Shown here piece by piece: positions 11,516 to 22,101 of a DNA stretch of 64,000 bases. The notes under the pieces were generated by a model, which saw only the letters and a list, made by a program, of their open reading frames with translations, was not told the origin of the DNA and did no database searches. The DNA lies in the NCBI GenBank assembly GCA_017893485.1, contig CM030360.1:148905249-148969248 (forward strand), read 5' to 3'. The stretch comes from Hemerocallis citrina (Eukaryota > Streptophyta > Magnoliopsida > Asparagales > Asphodelaceae). The position numbers and the translations under genes were made by a program. The number at the start of each line of letters is the position of its first letter. Position 1 is the first letter of the stretch.

Positions 11516-13294
11516 TTGTGTCAAAAAATTATATATTTAAATAAAATCAAGGAGAGAACGTCTGTCAACCTTGAGACCTGTGCAAATCTTATGCTCAGGT
11601 GCTTCGTCTTCCAGCCCCCCTTCCCCAATCATTTCCCTTCCCCCGTACCTCTTTGTTTACCGCGCCCCCTCGTTATCCCCCCCCCCATCCCTTCATCTTC
11701 CACTTTGAAACCCTACCACAAACCCACTCCAAACCCTATTTTCAACCCAAACCGGCTGCTATCAACCCCAAAAATCCCCACCACTGCCATAAAAAATCCT
11801 AGACCCAAGAAGAAGATGGAGCAGTGTTGTATGAATTGTGGAAATGGTGATCACCCAACGGCCGAATGTCGCATTCAAGGTATCCACTGCTTCAACTGCA
11901 GGAAATTTGGCCACAAAGTCGAGACTGCCCGATCTACAGTTGGCGTGAATCAATCAAGGTTGATCTCCCCCATAACTCAGAAATCTTACAGTCTCTTCCG
12001 GCCCTTCATGCAAGTGCTTTCTTGCACATCATCAATCCTCGTCGCGTCCCACCTACCAAAGACTTGGAATGTGCATTCAACTTTGCTTGGGGGCGACAGG
12101 GAAGATGGGGGATCCTTAAACGAGTCAGTGATGGGGTTTATCATGTGCAATTCCCCTTACAACAACTGAAGCTGAATAGGCGATTGCCAAGGGAGTGTTG
12201 AACTTCTCAGGTTTCAATGCGGATTTCTCTCCATGGTCAATCGATTTTGGTGCCAAACTCAAACCGAAGCCAAACTTTGTCTGGATCAATATGCCGCTAC
12301 TCCCTACCATCTGTGGAATCAATCTTCCCTCGAACACCTCACCAAACCATTTTGAAAGTTCTTCACCATGAGTAGGGAGATGAAGGAGGCGGAGTCCAGA
12401 GATCAAGCACTAGTTCTCATCAAAGTTGATGACTTAACCCACATTCCCAAAAATCTGAGTGTCAGATACACTGCTCCCTGGACCTTGGAGAAGAATGTCC
12501 ATGAGGTACCTACCCTCCTTCTTAACGGTCTTAACGGGCCGATTCCTGTTAAGGATGTTCATAATGGGAAGATTCAACGATTCACTACCCAAAGTTCCGG
12601 TGATGGAAGTCACTTTTTCTGGCATCCCGAAGCTCCCGAGCAACCGAAACCACTCACCGGAGATGGCACTGCAACTACGCCCCCTGAGCCACAATCCCAG
12701 CTGCTGCATATGGAGATTCAAAAATCCTGTGATTTTAGCTAGGGTAAGTAGGTAGTTCCTGATTTTGCTACATCGAGTAGCAAATAAGGAAACTTTTTGA
12801 ATAATCCTGATTTGGCGAATTCAAGAATGGACAGAGGCATCTTGGACGTTATCTAGCTGTCCCTGGATCCAAGGGAGGGCCAGCTCTAAGAATTTTTTGT
12901 TTTATAAAGAGGTCCCTGTTATTGCACTATCAGAATCTTCTAATAATAATAACAAAATTGGGGGCTAGGGGCCCGTTGCGGATATGGCCAACTCATCAGA
13001 CTCAAAGGAGAACGATTCGATAGAAGAAGTTAGGAAGATGTTGTGGAATGGGAAGTTAGTTACCTTCCCGCTCTCGCTGTTTTCAAAAATCCAACATGCG
13101 GTTGAAGAAGCTCTTAGCAGTTCTATGCTTGAAGAAGTTGTTAAAGCTCCATCTAATGCCCCGATGAAGTTCAGCGCTGTAACTAGTAAGGAGAAGGTAC
13201 AGATCTTTAGAACATGCTCCCTGATCCGAAATCCTAAGCCAAAGGCCTCTTGCACTTCAACCTCTATCCCCCCTGGTTTTGGATAGGGATCTTC
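11516..13294 (+). pseudogene. second LINE ORF1 remnant, opposite orientation
   Basis: A plus-strand frame with a proline-rich N-terminus runs into CCMNCGNGDHPTAECR, a CX2CX4HX4C knuckle, and then CFNCRKFGH, where a one-base frameshift near 11930 moves the final DCP into the next frame (11866-12201). That frame continues with HIINPRRVPPTKDLECAFNF and GRWGILKRVSDGVYHVQFPL, the DUF4283-like domain of plant LINE ORF1 proteins. At 12260-12330 KLKPKPNFVWINMPLLP follows. A last open segment (12984-13286) ends in SIPPGFG, a usual ORF1 tail. No matching ORF2 is found: the giant LTR begins at 13295 and nothing LINE-like appears on its far side. This LINE is distinct from the one at 4876-11363. Confidence 0.75.
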
Positions 13295-13830
13295 TATAAC
13301 ACCCCGCAAAATTGAATTATGACAATTTTGCCCCACACGTGTTATGCACGTGTGTTTTGTACTGTTATGAATAATATTTGTAACATTATTAATGTAAATA
13401 TTCTTTTTACGCATTTTGTATTTCGATCTCCTATAAATATCTTTCTGTTTTCTCGAATTCATTTTAGTATTTAAATACATTTTTATCTCCTATTTGAACC
13501 CAACCCAAATAATTTTTGATCCATTCTAATTTTTCCGATTAGTCAATTTGAGTTTAAATTCAAACTCTAACCTAACTCCCTAATCCAATAGCCAACCCCC
13601 ATTTTCCAACCATATTTTACAGCTTGCATCAACTCACATCTCCTACTACTGCCTCCACCATCTTTTATACCCCTAAACCTCTAATCCTTCTCAATCCATA
13701 GAAAATCACATTCCTGCCTTACTGTCTACCCCCTACTATCCACTATACTCTAACTTAAAACCCACTCCTCTTCTCGTTCTACAACTATCTCTATCCGTAT
13801 GTGTGTGTGTATATATATATATATTCTTTC
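13295..13830 (+). mobile_element. 5' segment of a giant LTR (LTR-3)
   Basis: It starts TATAACACCCCGCAAAATTG, close to the TGTAATACCCCG start of the solo LTR at 47002, with the second base changed. At 13334-13354 it carries CACACGTGTTATGCACGTGTG, the same near-palindromic block found about 50 bp into the other two giant LTRs. The matching 3' portion of the family lies at about 23820-25793, so the LTR appears to have been split by microsatellite expansion and nested elements. No target duplication could be found, and the right end is uncertain. Confidence 0.55.
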
Positions 13831-13857
13831 TTCCCATTCACTCATCCCCTAACTAGT

Positions 13858-13932
<75 letters not shown>

Positions 13933-13970
13933 TATAAAGACTAGTTAGGGGATGAGTGAATGGGAAGAAA

Positions 13971-13985
<15 letters not shown>
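13811..13985. repeat. large inverted repeat with a (TA)n core
   Basis: The left arm (about 13820-13866, TTCTTTCTTCCCATTCACTC...) recurs as its exact reverse complement at about 13932-13975. Between them lies pure (TA)n (13861-13930). The arms are about 45 bp without an obvious mismatch, plus TA dinucleotides on either side, so the segment can fold into a cruciform. Confidence 0.85.

Positions 13986-14030
<45 letters not shown>
13861..14030. repeat. (TA)n microsatellite tracts
   Basis: Two long pure TA tracts (13861-13930 and 13974-14029). Further tracts separate the foldback elements at 14162-14216, 14315-14327, 14517-14563, 14745-14762, 15131-15161, 15522-15533, 21645-21658, 22035-22099 and 23569-23660. 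Alternating YIYIYI reading frames here are artefacts of the repeat. Confidence 0.95.
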
Positions 14031-14031
<1 letters not shown>

Positions 14032-14159
14032 CAGTGCTCCATTGCAAACGAGTCCCGTGCAAACGGGTATGCAATCCACGCAAACGGGTCCTGTGCAAAC
14101 GGGTATACAAACCACTAAAGTCGTTGTTGGAAACAAAGGTCTACGTTATAAACCGAAGT

Positions 14160-14160
<1 letters not shown>
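14031..14160 (+). mobile_element. foldback MITE, family 2, left half only
   Basis: It starts GCAGTGCTCCATTGCAAACG right after (TA)n and resembles the left half of the complete element at 14328-14516, including AACCACTAAAG and TATAAACCGAAG. It stops abruptly at GAAGTGG, where a new (TA)n tract begins, so the right half is missing. Confidence 0.6.
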
Positions 14161-14216
<56 letters not shown>

Positions 14217-14218
<2 letters not shown>

Positions 14219-14314
14219 AAATGCTCCATTGAAAACGTAAATGTCTGTGAAAACGTAGAAAACCACTAATGCATTATAACCTAGGCCGTTGTCTCCAACA
14301 ACGGCCTAGGTCCC
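14217..14314 (+). mobile_element. foldback MITE, family 2, truncated copy
   Basis: It begins GGAAATGCTCCATTGAAAAC and contains AATGTCTGTGAAAACG and AAAACCACTAATG. It then has the palindromic core CCTAGGCCGTTGTCTCCAAC with its complement. It matches the left arm of the complete element at 14566-14742 but ends at the core (GGTCCC) and runs into (TA)n. Confidence 0.6.
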
Positions 14315-14327
14315 TATATATATATAT

Positions 14328-14515
14328 AAACAATGCTCTATTGCAAACAGGTCCTTTCCAAACGGGTATGCAAACCACTAAAGATGTTGTTGGAAACAAA
14401 AACTTAGGTTATAAACCGAAGCCGTTGTTTCAAAACAACGGCTTCGGTTATAAACCTATCATTTCCGAATATAACCTAAGCCGTTGTTCCTTCAGTGGTT
14501 TGCAATAGAGCATTG

Positions 14516-14516
<1 letters not shown>
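14328..14516 (+). mobile_element. foldback MITE, family 2, complete copy (about 189 bp)
   Basis: The inverted ends are AACAATGCTCTATTGCAAAC and, from the right, AGCAATGCTCTATTGCAAAC. The centre is a hairpin, AACCGAAGCCGTTGTTT then AAACAACGGCTTCGGTT. It is flanked by (TA)n on both sides, so any target duplication is hidden in the microsatellite. There is no coding capacity. Confidence 0.75.
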
Positions 14517-14565
<49 letters not shown>

Positions 14566-14567
<2 letters not shown>

Positions 14568-14742
14568 GAAATGCTTCATTGAAAATGCAAATGTCTGTGA
14601 AAACGTGGAAAACCACTAAGGCCGTTGTTGGAGACAACGGCCTAGGTTATAATGCATTATAACCTAGGTCGTTGTCTCCAACAATGGCCTAGGGTCGTTT
14701 TCACGTTTTCACAGACATTTGCGTTTTCAACTGAGCATTTTC
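14566..14742 (+). mobile_element. foldback MITE, family 2, complete copy (about 177 bp)
   Basis: This is almost one long palindrome. The left arm starts GGGAAATGCTTCATTGAAAA, then AATGTCTGTGAAAACGTGG. The right arm ends CGTTTTCAACTGAGCATTTTC. The middle holds two copies of a GGCCGTTGTTGGAGACAACG-type hairpin joined at TTATAATGCATTATAA. It is flanked by (TA)n on both sides. Confidence 0.8.
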
Positions 14743-14762
14743 ATATATATATATATATATAT

Positions 14763-15127
14763 GGAAAGCTTCGGTTGTGCACTCCTCTAGTGCACACGGC
14801 GTGTGCACTAGGCCTTCGGACATTCATATCGACGATCCGAACCGTTCACATTGATCTACACATCTAAATTAGTCTAAATATGTAAAATCAAATCATTCGA
14901 AATTCATTTGCCCATACATCATGTGACTATAAAAAACAATAATTTTCAGCCATACAATTTTATAACACGTCATTGGATGGGTAAATGAATTTCAAATGAT
15001 TTAATTTTACATATTTAGACTAATTTAGATGTGTAGATCAATGTGAACGGTTTGGATCGTCGATATGAATGCCCGAAGGCCTAGTGCACACCTGTGTGCA
15101 CTAGAGGTAGTGCACAACCGAAGCTTT

Positions 15128-15130
<3 letters not shown>
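14763..15130 (+). mobile_element. foldback MITE, family 1 (copy 1, about 368 bp)
   Basis: The left end GGAAAGCTTCGGTTGTGCAC is inverted at the right end as GTGCACAACCGAAGCTTTCCC. The arms continue through TAGTGCACACGGCGTGTGCA, ATCGACGATCCGAACCGTTC and TCTACACATCTAAATTAGTC to a short centre (about 14930-14965) containing AATTTTCAGCCATAC. The arms are about 150 bp each. It is flanked by (TA)n on both sides and encodes nothing. Confidence 0.85.
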
Positions 15131-15161
<31 letters not shown>

Positions 15162-15163
<2 letters not shown>

Positions 15164-15521
15164 AAGTCTTCCGTTGTGCACCACCTATGGTGCACACGGT
15201 GTGTGCACTCGGTCTTCCCGCCTTCGTATCGACGATTCGAACCATTCACATTGATCTACACATCTAATTTAGTCTAAATATGTAAAATTAAATTATTTGA
15301 AATTCATTTGCCCATCCATCATGTGACTATAAAAAACAATGATTTTCAGCCATACAATTTTGTAACACTTCAATGGATGGGCAAAAGAATTTCAAATGAT
15401 TTAATTTTACATATTTAGACTAATTTAGATGTGTAGATCAATGTGAACGGTTCAGATCGTCGATACGAAGGCGGGAAGGCCGAGTGCACACGGAGGGGTG
15501 GTGCACAATGGAAGATTTTTC
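15162..15521 (+). mobile_element. foldback MITE, family 1 (copy 2, about 360 bp)
   Basis: It has the same architecture as the element at 14763-15130, with more divergent ends: GGAAGTCTTCCGTTGTGCAC on the left and, inverted, GAAAAATCTTCCATTGTGCA on the right. The centre has the same AACAATGATTTTCAGCCATA block. It is flanked by (TA)n on both sides. Confidence 0.85.
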
Positions 15522-15533
15522 TATATATATATA

Positions 15534-16048
15534 GGGGAACCTTCAGTTACGCACTGCTCTTTGCGCACTCTACGTGCGCACTCTCCCTCCACCATGCGAT
15601 TTTCATCAAGATATTGATGATAATCATGTGGCTCCCCTTCCTCCTGCTCTCTCCATTACTGTATTGGGGTTAAAGCTGTCATTTTCCTTAATGCAGTAAT
15701 ACACCCTTACCTTCTCATCTCCTTCGTTTTCTCTCTCACCCTATAATGTTCCCGCTCATCTCCCCCAAATCCTAAACCCTATCTCCTTCTTCGACGTCCT
15801 ATTCCCCAAATCGAAACCCTAAAAATTGCATCTGGGCTGCGTCTGTTCCTCGACGCACTCTTGTTTGCTCCAAACCCTACATCCTGAGTTCGAAACCCCT
15901 AGCTTGCTCGCATCGCTCGCTCATCTCCGAATCGAAAGTTGCCATCCTGAGTTCGAAGCCCCTAGCTCGCTCGCTTCGCTTGCTCATCTCCGAATCAAAA
16001 ATTGCATTCTCCGAATCCTGAATCTCAATCTTTAAAAGTTATTCTCCT
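15534..16048 (+). repeat. left terminal inverted repeat of the MULE
   Basis: It matches the reverse complement of 21135-21644 with scattered differences. Shared blocks include TTTTCATCAAGATMTTGATG, GTATTGGGGTTAAARCTGTC and TGCATCTGGGCTGCGTC. Near its inner end a unit of about 70 bp, CATCCTGAGTTCGAARCCCC..., is tandemly duplicated in both arms, so the duplication predates separation of the arms or has been homogenised. Confidence 0.85.
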
Positions 16049-17930
16049 CATGAAATTCCATGAAACCCTAGCTCTAAAAGTTGCACTCTTCCTCATTTCT
16101 CTTCCTCCCTACAACCGCTCGATCTCGACTTCTCTCTCTCTTCGAAACCCACCTCGCATCTTTCGATGCCCCAAATCTGTAACTCTGAAATCCACACCCA
16201 ATCTGATTTCAGATGTTGCTGTTCACCAATATTTTGTTTTTTTAGTTTTTTTTTACTTTCTTTTTTGTATTGGTGATTTCAGATGGTCAAGAAGAATTTG
16301 TATTTTAGTTTGGATTTTTTTCCTGAAGAGTTGGATTTTAGTTGGAATTCATAGGATCAAAGAAGAACTTATATTTTTTCACTAACATCCCCTTGTGGCT
16401 AAATTTTAGTTGGATCAAAGAAGAAGAAGGTGATGATGTGTATAAAAATTGTAATACTGTGAGCTTGTAATATTTTTTTTGGTTTTTGATTACGCCAAAG
16501 ACTTGAACTTGTAATACATTGAGTTTTTTTTGTTTTGCTTCTCCTTTTGGAGCCAAAGTGGGCATGTAATACATTAAGTTCTTTGTAAAGCTTTGTAATT
16601 TGATTATGTATATTAATTATGCATATACAATAGCAAACTCTTATTTGTAATTTACTGATGTGTAATATGTTGGTTATATAATACTGATATATGTTGGTTC
16701 TCAATCATGGAATTTATAATACTGATATATGTTTTAAGATACAAATGTGTTGTCGGCCAAGTTGGTATATAAAAGTTATGAGAAAGTATGCATTTGAACT
16801 TCAGTGCAATTTCATCTTCTTCCAAAATGAAAAATAGAAGTACACAATTGGTTGCCAGGGGATGTTCCAATTTCTTTGACTGAAATGGAAAATCATCTTT
16901 CAGGAACTCTACCCCTATTTCCCAGCTGGTTGATGTTATTAGCAATGGAAATAACTTCATCACTGTCATAATTGGAATCGGAAGAGGGGGAGAGGGTTTT
17001 TTCTAGGAGGTAGTGGACAAAGGAATCAGGGAGGCTGTGGATTATGGTTTGAATGGAAGAGTGTTTGAACTTAGGGTACCATTTATTTTTTTTTGTGACA
17101 GACTAAAATTCAATAAAAACTCTTCGACTGTAAACACTGTATCACTACAAATGATCGACCACATATCATACTTTTAACCAAATAAATCAAAACAATAAAA
17201 AAAATTTCTTTGCATAACTGCAGTTACCTCAAAATTTCTAAGCCCACCTAATCAAATATTAGGTATTCAGATATATACAAAACTATAAAGCAATACAATG
17301 TGCATCTAAACTTTTAGTAATCACTAGAAATATAGAAAAAAGATTAGGTAAAATAATCATGTGAGTGAGACATAAGTATATCCATCTTCAATTCAGATCA
17401 GCATATATACATCCATCTTCAATGCAAAGATAAAGTTAATTGAGTGCATATATCAATTGAGTGTTAGCGCATTCCTGCTGTTGCTGCTCCATGATGCTGC
17501 TGCTGCTGTTTGCACAGCATGCTCCATGATGCTGTGGCTCCCCTACTCCACGTTCCCCTTCCCCTATGTAGTGGAACTTAAGCTGCTTATGATGCTGTTG
17601 CAGCTGCTTGTGCTGCTGCTGCTTCTACTTGTTCTTTTTCTTCTTCTTATTCTGCTTGTGTTGTTGCTGCAGCTGCTAAAAAAATGAACAAAACAATAGA
17701 ATTAGGCTAGGGCTGCATTACAAAACAACAGAAAAAATATTTAATCAACACAAAGTAGGCTCAGACCACACAGAATTAAAGCTAGGGCTGCATTGCAATG
17801 CCATGCCAACTAGTTCATATACATAAATAATCACGCATTAATAACTGAAGGAGAAGAACTAGTGGGTGTGAAAATAGCTAAATCTTTGCTCTCTGTTAGT
17901 AAATAATTATGCATCATGGAGCACTCTCTG
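16049..17930. other. MULE interior, no recognised gene
   Basis: AT-rich sequence with diverged repeats of a TAATACTGATATATGTTGGT type near 16660-16730 and a CTGCTG/TGCTGC-rich stretch at 17466-17670. Leucine-rich open frames there are translations of the triplet repeat. I see no domain on either strand. Confidence 0.5.
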
Positions 17931-17937
17931 TTAGTGT

Positions 17938-17985
17938 TGGAGGGAGAGTGCGCACATAGAGTGCGCAAACAGGAGTTACCCCCAT
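17938..17985 (-). repeat. internal copy of the MULE terminal sequence
   Basis: GGAGGGAGAGTGCGCACATA followed by GAGTGCGCAAACAGGAGTTA and CCCCC is the reverse complement of a sequence very close to the MULE's first 60 bp, including its TTGCGCACTCTACGTGCGCA block. It reads like a right-hand end lying inside the element. Confidence 0.6.
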
Positions 17986-18589
17986 TACAACTGTAGAGTG
18001 CACAAATAGTAGCTACTCTTCATCACAACTGAAGTGATTTACCCCCATCACAAATGAACAAGCCTTAGTGATTTACCCCCATCACAATTGAAACATGATT
18101 TAGATGGAGCAATGATTAACAGAAAGCAAAGATTTATTATTGATTTAAACCCTGTAAGAAATATTCAGTTTCAACTGAGACCAAAGTTCAAATACATAAA
18201 ACCCATGACTATAAAAGCTCATTAATTGATTGTCATCACGGCCTACTGCAAAAGATTCATATGGTCAAATACTTCCCTCATTGTCATCATAAGAAACAAC
18301 ATATTGGTCCAATAGCTGTAATCTCTTTCATTATCTGCAAAAATAATTCCCTCATCAAATCATATGAAACAACACAGTGATGTAAATTATAAATCGTAGA
18401 AAACAAATGCAAAAATACATGATAATTTACCTCAATTCATATCATCAAAAGTGTCTTCGGAACGTTCTTCTTCTACAGTTTTACCTCTAAACAAATGACA
18501 TCAAATAGTTACTTAGTCAACAACACATTTCATTAGTTAAAAAGACATTTTCCCCAAAATATTACAAAATCAACTAAACGAGTGAAATT

Positions 18590-20780
18590 ATACCTAGTAA
18601 CTTTGGTTGGACAATTTCTCGAATCATGTTCTTGGCCACGCACACCGCAAGCATTGCACTTTCGATTTATTGGTCTTAACTTCTCTCTTGCAGGTTTCAT
18701 TCTCTTCCCACTAGGCCGTCCTTTTGTTGTGCATTGTGCTGGCTCCTCCACTTCAACTTGAGACAATTTGAATTGTTCTTGAGATGGATGTCCGCTACCC
18801 CCGAGTTGCATACAATGAAAGTCATTGATATTTTGGAGCATTTTGTCACGCATGAATTCGTAGCCTTCATTGGAACCTATACCAATATCAACTTGTTTTT
18901 CTAGATTACGCAACTCACAAAAGCAAGAACCAAAATTCTCGCAAGTGCCTCCACTTGTCATGCTTCTTCTTATTACATCTCGGGTCCATCTTCTTAAAAT
19001 ATATTGCTTTGGTAATTGATTATGATTCCGAGTACTTGAGAAATGAAAAAATATGCTTGCAAGGAATACCCATGAATTCAAACAACTTGCATGAACAACT
19101 AGCCAATTGATTACTTTTTGAATAAGTAACCACTACATCATTATCCTTTTTCCCACACCGCTTCACTGAGTATAATATATTTGCCTCATTGTCATCATCT
19201 ATCAACAAACCCACATTATATAATAAGCTTGAATGTAGTTCTTTTTGGAAAGTATAGAACATTACCAATGTATAAACTTGCGCCATTTGTTCCTCCAAAA
19301 GCCTCCAAAAGCCATTCGATCTTCAATTTTGGCTTTTTCTCTAGTGTACGATGATTTTCTTTAAGTTCTTCTTCTCTTTGTCTTCTTAATAATCTTTCAA
19401 ATATTATGGTAAATTCATGTAGTGAATACTTCTTCTGAGTATGGAGCTTCAAGAACGAATTCATCCCCTCACTTCGTTGGCTACTCGATATACCTCCCCA
19501 AAAATGACTTCTATGATAGACGGGGGCCCACTTCTCATGAATATTAAATTTTTCATTCAATCATTTATTATTTTCCGCCCCATACTCATGATGATTTCCA
19601 TCTTTCTTCAAAAGCAATGGTAACATAGGAATTATAAATATTATCCTTAAAAGCATGCATAAACTCAATATTTTGAACCGGGTACCTATGTTGGTATCTT
19701 ATCTAGAATATGCCACATGCAATACCTATGCCGAATTGTAGGAGAAACAGTTTTGATTGCAGCACCAATCACACGATCTTCATCCGTCATTATTTCAAAT
19801 GGAGCATGTTTCATTATTCCTAACCATTTTTCAAATAACCATACAAATGAACAAGCCTTCTCATTCGGAATGAAGCCACAACCTAAGAAAACTGATTGCC
19901 AATGATAATTTATTCCAACAAATGAAACAAAAGCATCCCATACAGATTCGTACTATGTGTTGCATCAAATGAAACAACATCACCAAACTGTTCATAATTC
20001 CTCCTAGCAATACCATCAACCAAAATGCACTGAGACAATCGATCAAACTCATCTACCTCGAAATCATAAAAAAGGGAAGGTTCTTTTTCTTGTTGCATTT
20101 TGAAAAAATTAATCAACATTTGTCCATCATGACCTTTCAAAGCCTCCCTCAAGTCTCGCTCATGATTTCTTGCGTCCATTTCAGTGAATCCAACTCTGTT
20201 ATGACCCCCACTAGAACTTTCAAAAAAAATCATTTGTTTACATTTAGTAATATTAGCTTGTTTAAGTTGCTCCATCACTGCTTTATCTGAATTTGACACA
20301 CTACGGTTGCGCAGTAACAAATGTCTCCTACCGGGAAAAGTGAAAACATGATTGTGTACTTCATGAAAGGAATAAAAAGACCATGAATTTGATTCTTTGT
20401 TTACTTTCACACGAACCAAAGCATTGCAACCTGTTCTAGATGTAGTCCCCCTCCTAACATCATTAGTCTTACTAATGGACACCCCTTCTTTTCCACTACA
20501 AATAAATGTCTTTTCCACTACCTGGTCATCCTTTAGTTTATTTGACCACTTATGCATTTGAAACCCCCATATTTTGCATAACTGTCAAAATTTTTTCTGC
20601 TTGGGAAAGGGCCTCAAAAGTCATACCTACATGTGGTTTTATGTGCTCGTCAACTATCGGAAGGAAGTCACCTTCTTCAGCTCTCATAAAATTTTCAACC
20701 ACGTCAGAGCTCCTTTTATGAAGATCCATACCTATTATCAAAGCAAAATAACATTGTCTCATTCACATTATACCAAAAAA
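18590..20780 (-). pseudogene. FAR1/MULE transposase remnant
   Basis: Read on the minus strand. The N-terminal FAR1 DNA-binding domain (20760-20290) gives PHVGMTFEALSQAEK, KTFICSGKEGVS and TGCNALVRVKVNKESNSW, with HEVHNHVF as the zinc-binding histidines. The MULE transposase domain (20010-19680) gives FGDVVSFDATHSTNLYGM with the first catalytic aspartate, then after a frameshift near 19965 GINYHWQSVFLGCGFIPNEK and APFEIMTDEDRVIGAA with the second. SQRSEGMNSFLKLHTQKKYS follows (about 19500). A SWIM zinc finger lies at 19120-19030 (SCSCKLFEFMGIPCKHIFSF). The C-terminus (18690-18590) has RKCNACGVRGQEHDSRNC, the zinc motif typical of the FAR1/FHY3 family. At least two frameshifts and several stops mean it is inactive. 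Host FAR1/FHY3 genes are domesticated relatives, but the inverted repeats show this is the transposon form. Confidence 0.9.
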
Positions 20781-21134
20781 AACTATGTAACAATAGTTAT
20801 GACGAAATAATGAGATTAAATATGTTATCTTACCCACTTCAAACATAAATCAACCCAACATTTTTTTTGCAGACTAAAAATTACCATATAGTGATGTTGA
20901 ACTAAGAAGTTAAATATTACACCTAATCATATAGTGATGATCAACAACTTAATGGAATTTAAAAAACAACTAACCATAAATACAGGAAATGAAACAAATT
21001 TTTAAAAAAAGGGAAAAAAATTATACCTAATGATTCGGGGAAATTTGGGATGACGATGAGGATCTAGGGTTTCGTCAGATTTGGGGCAGATTTCGAAGCT
21101 TTGTGGAGGGAGAGCGGGAGGTAGGGTTTCGAAA
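20781..21134. other. MULE 5' side non-coding sequence
   Basis: This lies between the transposase start and the right inverted repeat. It is AT-rich and is presumably promoter and 5' UTR of the transposase on the minus strand. No distinct element was identified. Confidence 0.4.
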
Positions 21135-21644
21135 AGTTGGTGGAGGAGGAGAACAACTTTTAGAGATTGAGATTCAGGATTCGGAGAATGCAACTTTCGA
21201 TTTGGAGATGAGCAAGCGAAGCGAGCGAGCTAGGGGCTTCGAACTCAGGATGGCAACTTTCGATTCGGAGATGAGCGAGCGAAGTGAGCGAGCTAGGGGT
21301 TTCGAACTCAGGATGTAGGGTTTGGAGCAAACAAGAGTGCTCAAGGAAGGGACGCAGCCCAGATGCAATTTTTAAGGTTTCAATTTAGGGAATATGACGT
21401 CGGAGAAGGAGCTTAGGTTTAGGATTTGGGGGAGATGAGCGAGAACATTATGGGGTGAGAGAGAAAATGAAGGAGATAAGAAGGTAATGGTGTATTACCG
21501 TTAAGGGAAATGACAGTTTTAACCCCAATACAATAATGGAGAGAGCGGGAGGAAGAGGAGCCACACGCTTTCATCAAGATCTTGATGAAAATCGACTGGT
21601 GGAGGGAGAGTGCACAAAGTGCAGTGTGTAACAGAAGGTTCCCC
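21135..21644 (-). repeat. right terminal inverted repeat of the MULE
   Basis: This is the inverted partner of 15534-16048. It ends ...AGAAGGTTCCCC directly before (TA)n. It lacks a short stretch near the tip that the left arm has (the left arm has two GCGCAC blocks where this arm has one), so the tips have diverged. Confidence 0.85.
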
Positions 21645-21658
21645 TATATATATATATA

Positions 21659-22028
21659 GGGAAAGCTTCGGTTGTGCACTACCTCTAGTGCACACGGCGT
21701 GTGCACTAGGCCTTCGAGCGTTCATATCGACGATCCAAACCGTTCACATTGATCTACACATCTAAATTAGTCCAAATATGTAAAATTAAATCATTTGAAA
21801 TTTATTTGCCCATCCATCATGTGACTATAAAAAACAATAATTTTCAGCCATACAATTTTGTAACACTTCAATGGATGGGCAAATGAATTTCAAATGATTT
21901 GATTTTACATATTTAAACTAATTTAGATGTGTAGATCAGTGTGAACGGTTCGATCGTCGATATGAACGCCCGAAGGCCTAGTGCACACGCCGTGTGCACT
22001 AGAGGTAGTGCACAACTGAAGCTTTCCC
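21659..22028 (+). mobile_element. foldback MITE, family 1 (copy 3, about 370 bp)
   Basis: The ends GGGAAAGCTTCGGTTGTGCA and, inverted, GGGAAAGCTTCAGTTGTGCA are followed by long arms matching the copy at 14763-15130. Only 14 bp of (TA)n separate it from the MULE's right end. (TA)n-type sequence follows on its right. Confidence 0.85.
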
Positions 22029-22033
22029 TATAT

Positions 22034-22099
<66 letters not shown>

Positions 22100-22101
<2 letters not shown>

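Larger units (their letters stand above)
15534..21644 (-). mobile_element. Mutator-like element (MULE) with long inverted repeats and FAR1-type transposase remains
   Basis: About 6.1 kb bounded by inverted repeats of roughly 510 bp (15534-16048 and 21135-21644), which start GGGGAACCTTCAGTTACGCA and, inverted on the right, GGGGAACCTTCTGTTACACA. Both ends lie directly in (TA)n, so a 9-bp duplication cannot be seen. The minus strand carries a FAR1/MULE transposase pseudogene (18590-20780). Long inverted repeats plus a MULE transposase are the defining traits of an autonomous-type Mutator-like element. The start of the left arm resembles the ends of the neighbouring family 1 MITEs. The region 16050-18500 has no gene I can recognise and contains an internal copy of the terminal sequence at 17938-17985. 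Confidence 0.85.

Noticed and set aside
13853..14240. Open frames made of alternating Tyr-Ile
   Set aside because: Translations of (TA)n; no protein evidence.
17457..17687. Leucine-rich 76-codon frame resembling a signal or membrane peptide
   Set aside because: Made of CTG/TGC triplet repeats inside the MULE.
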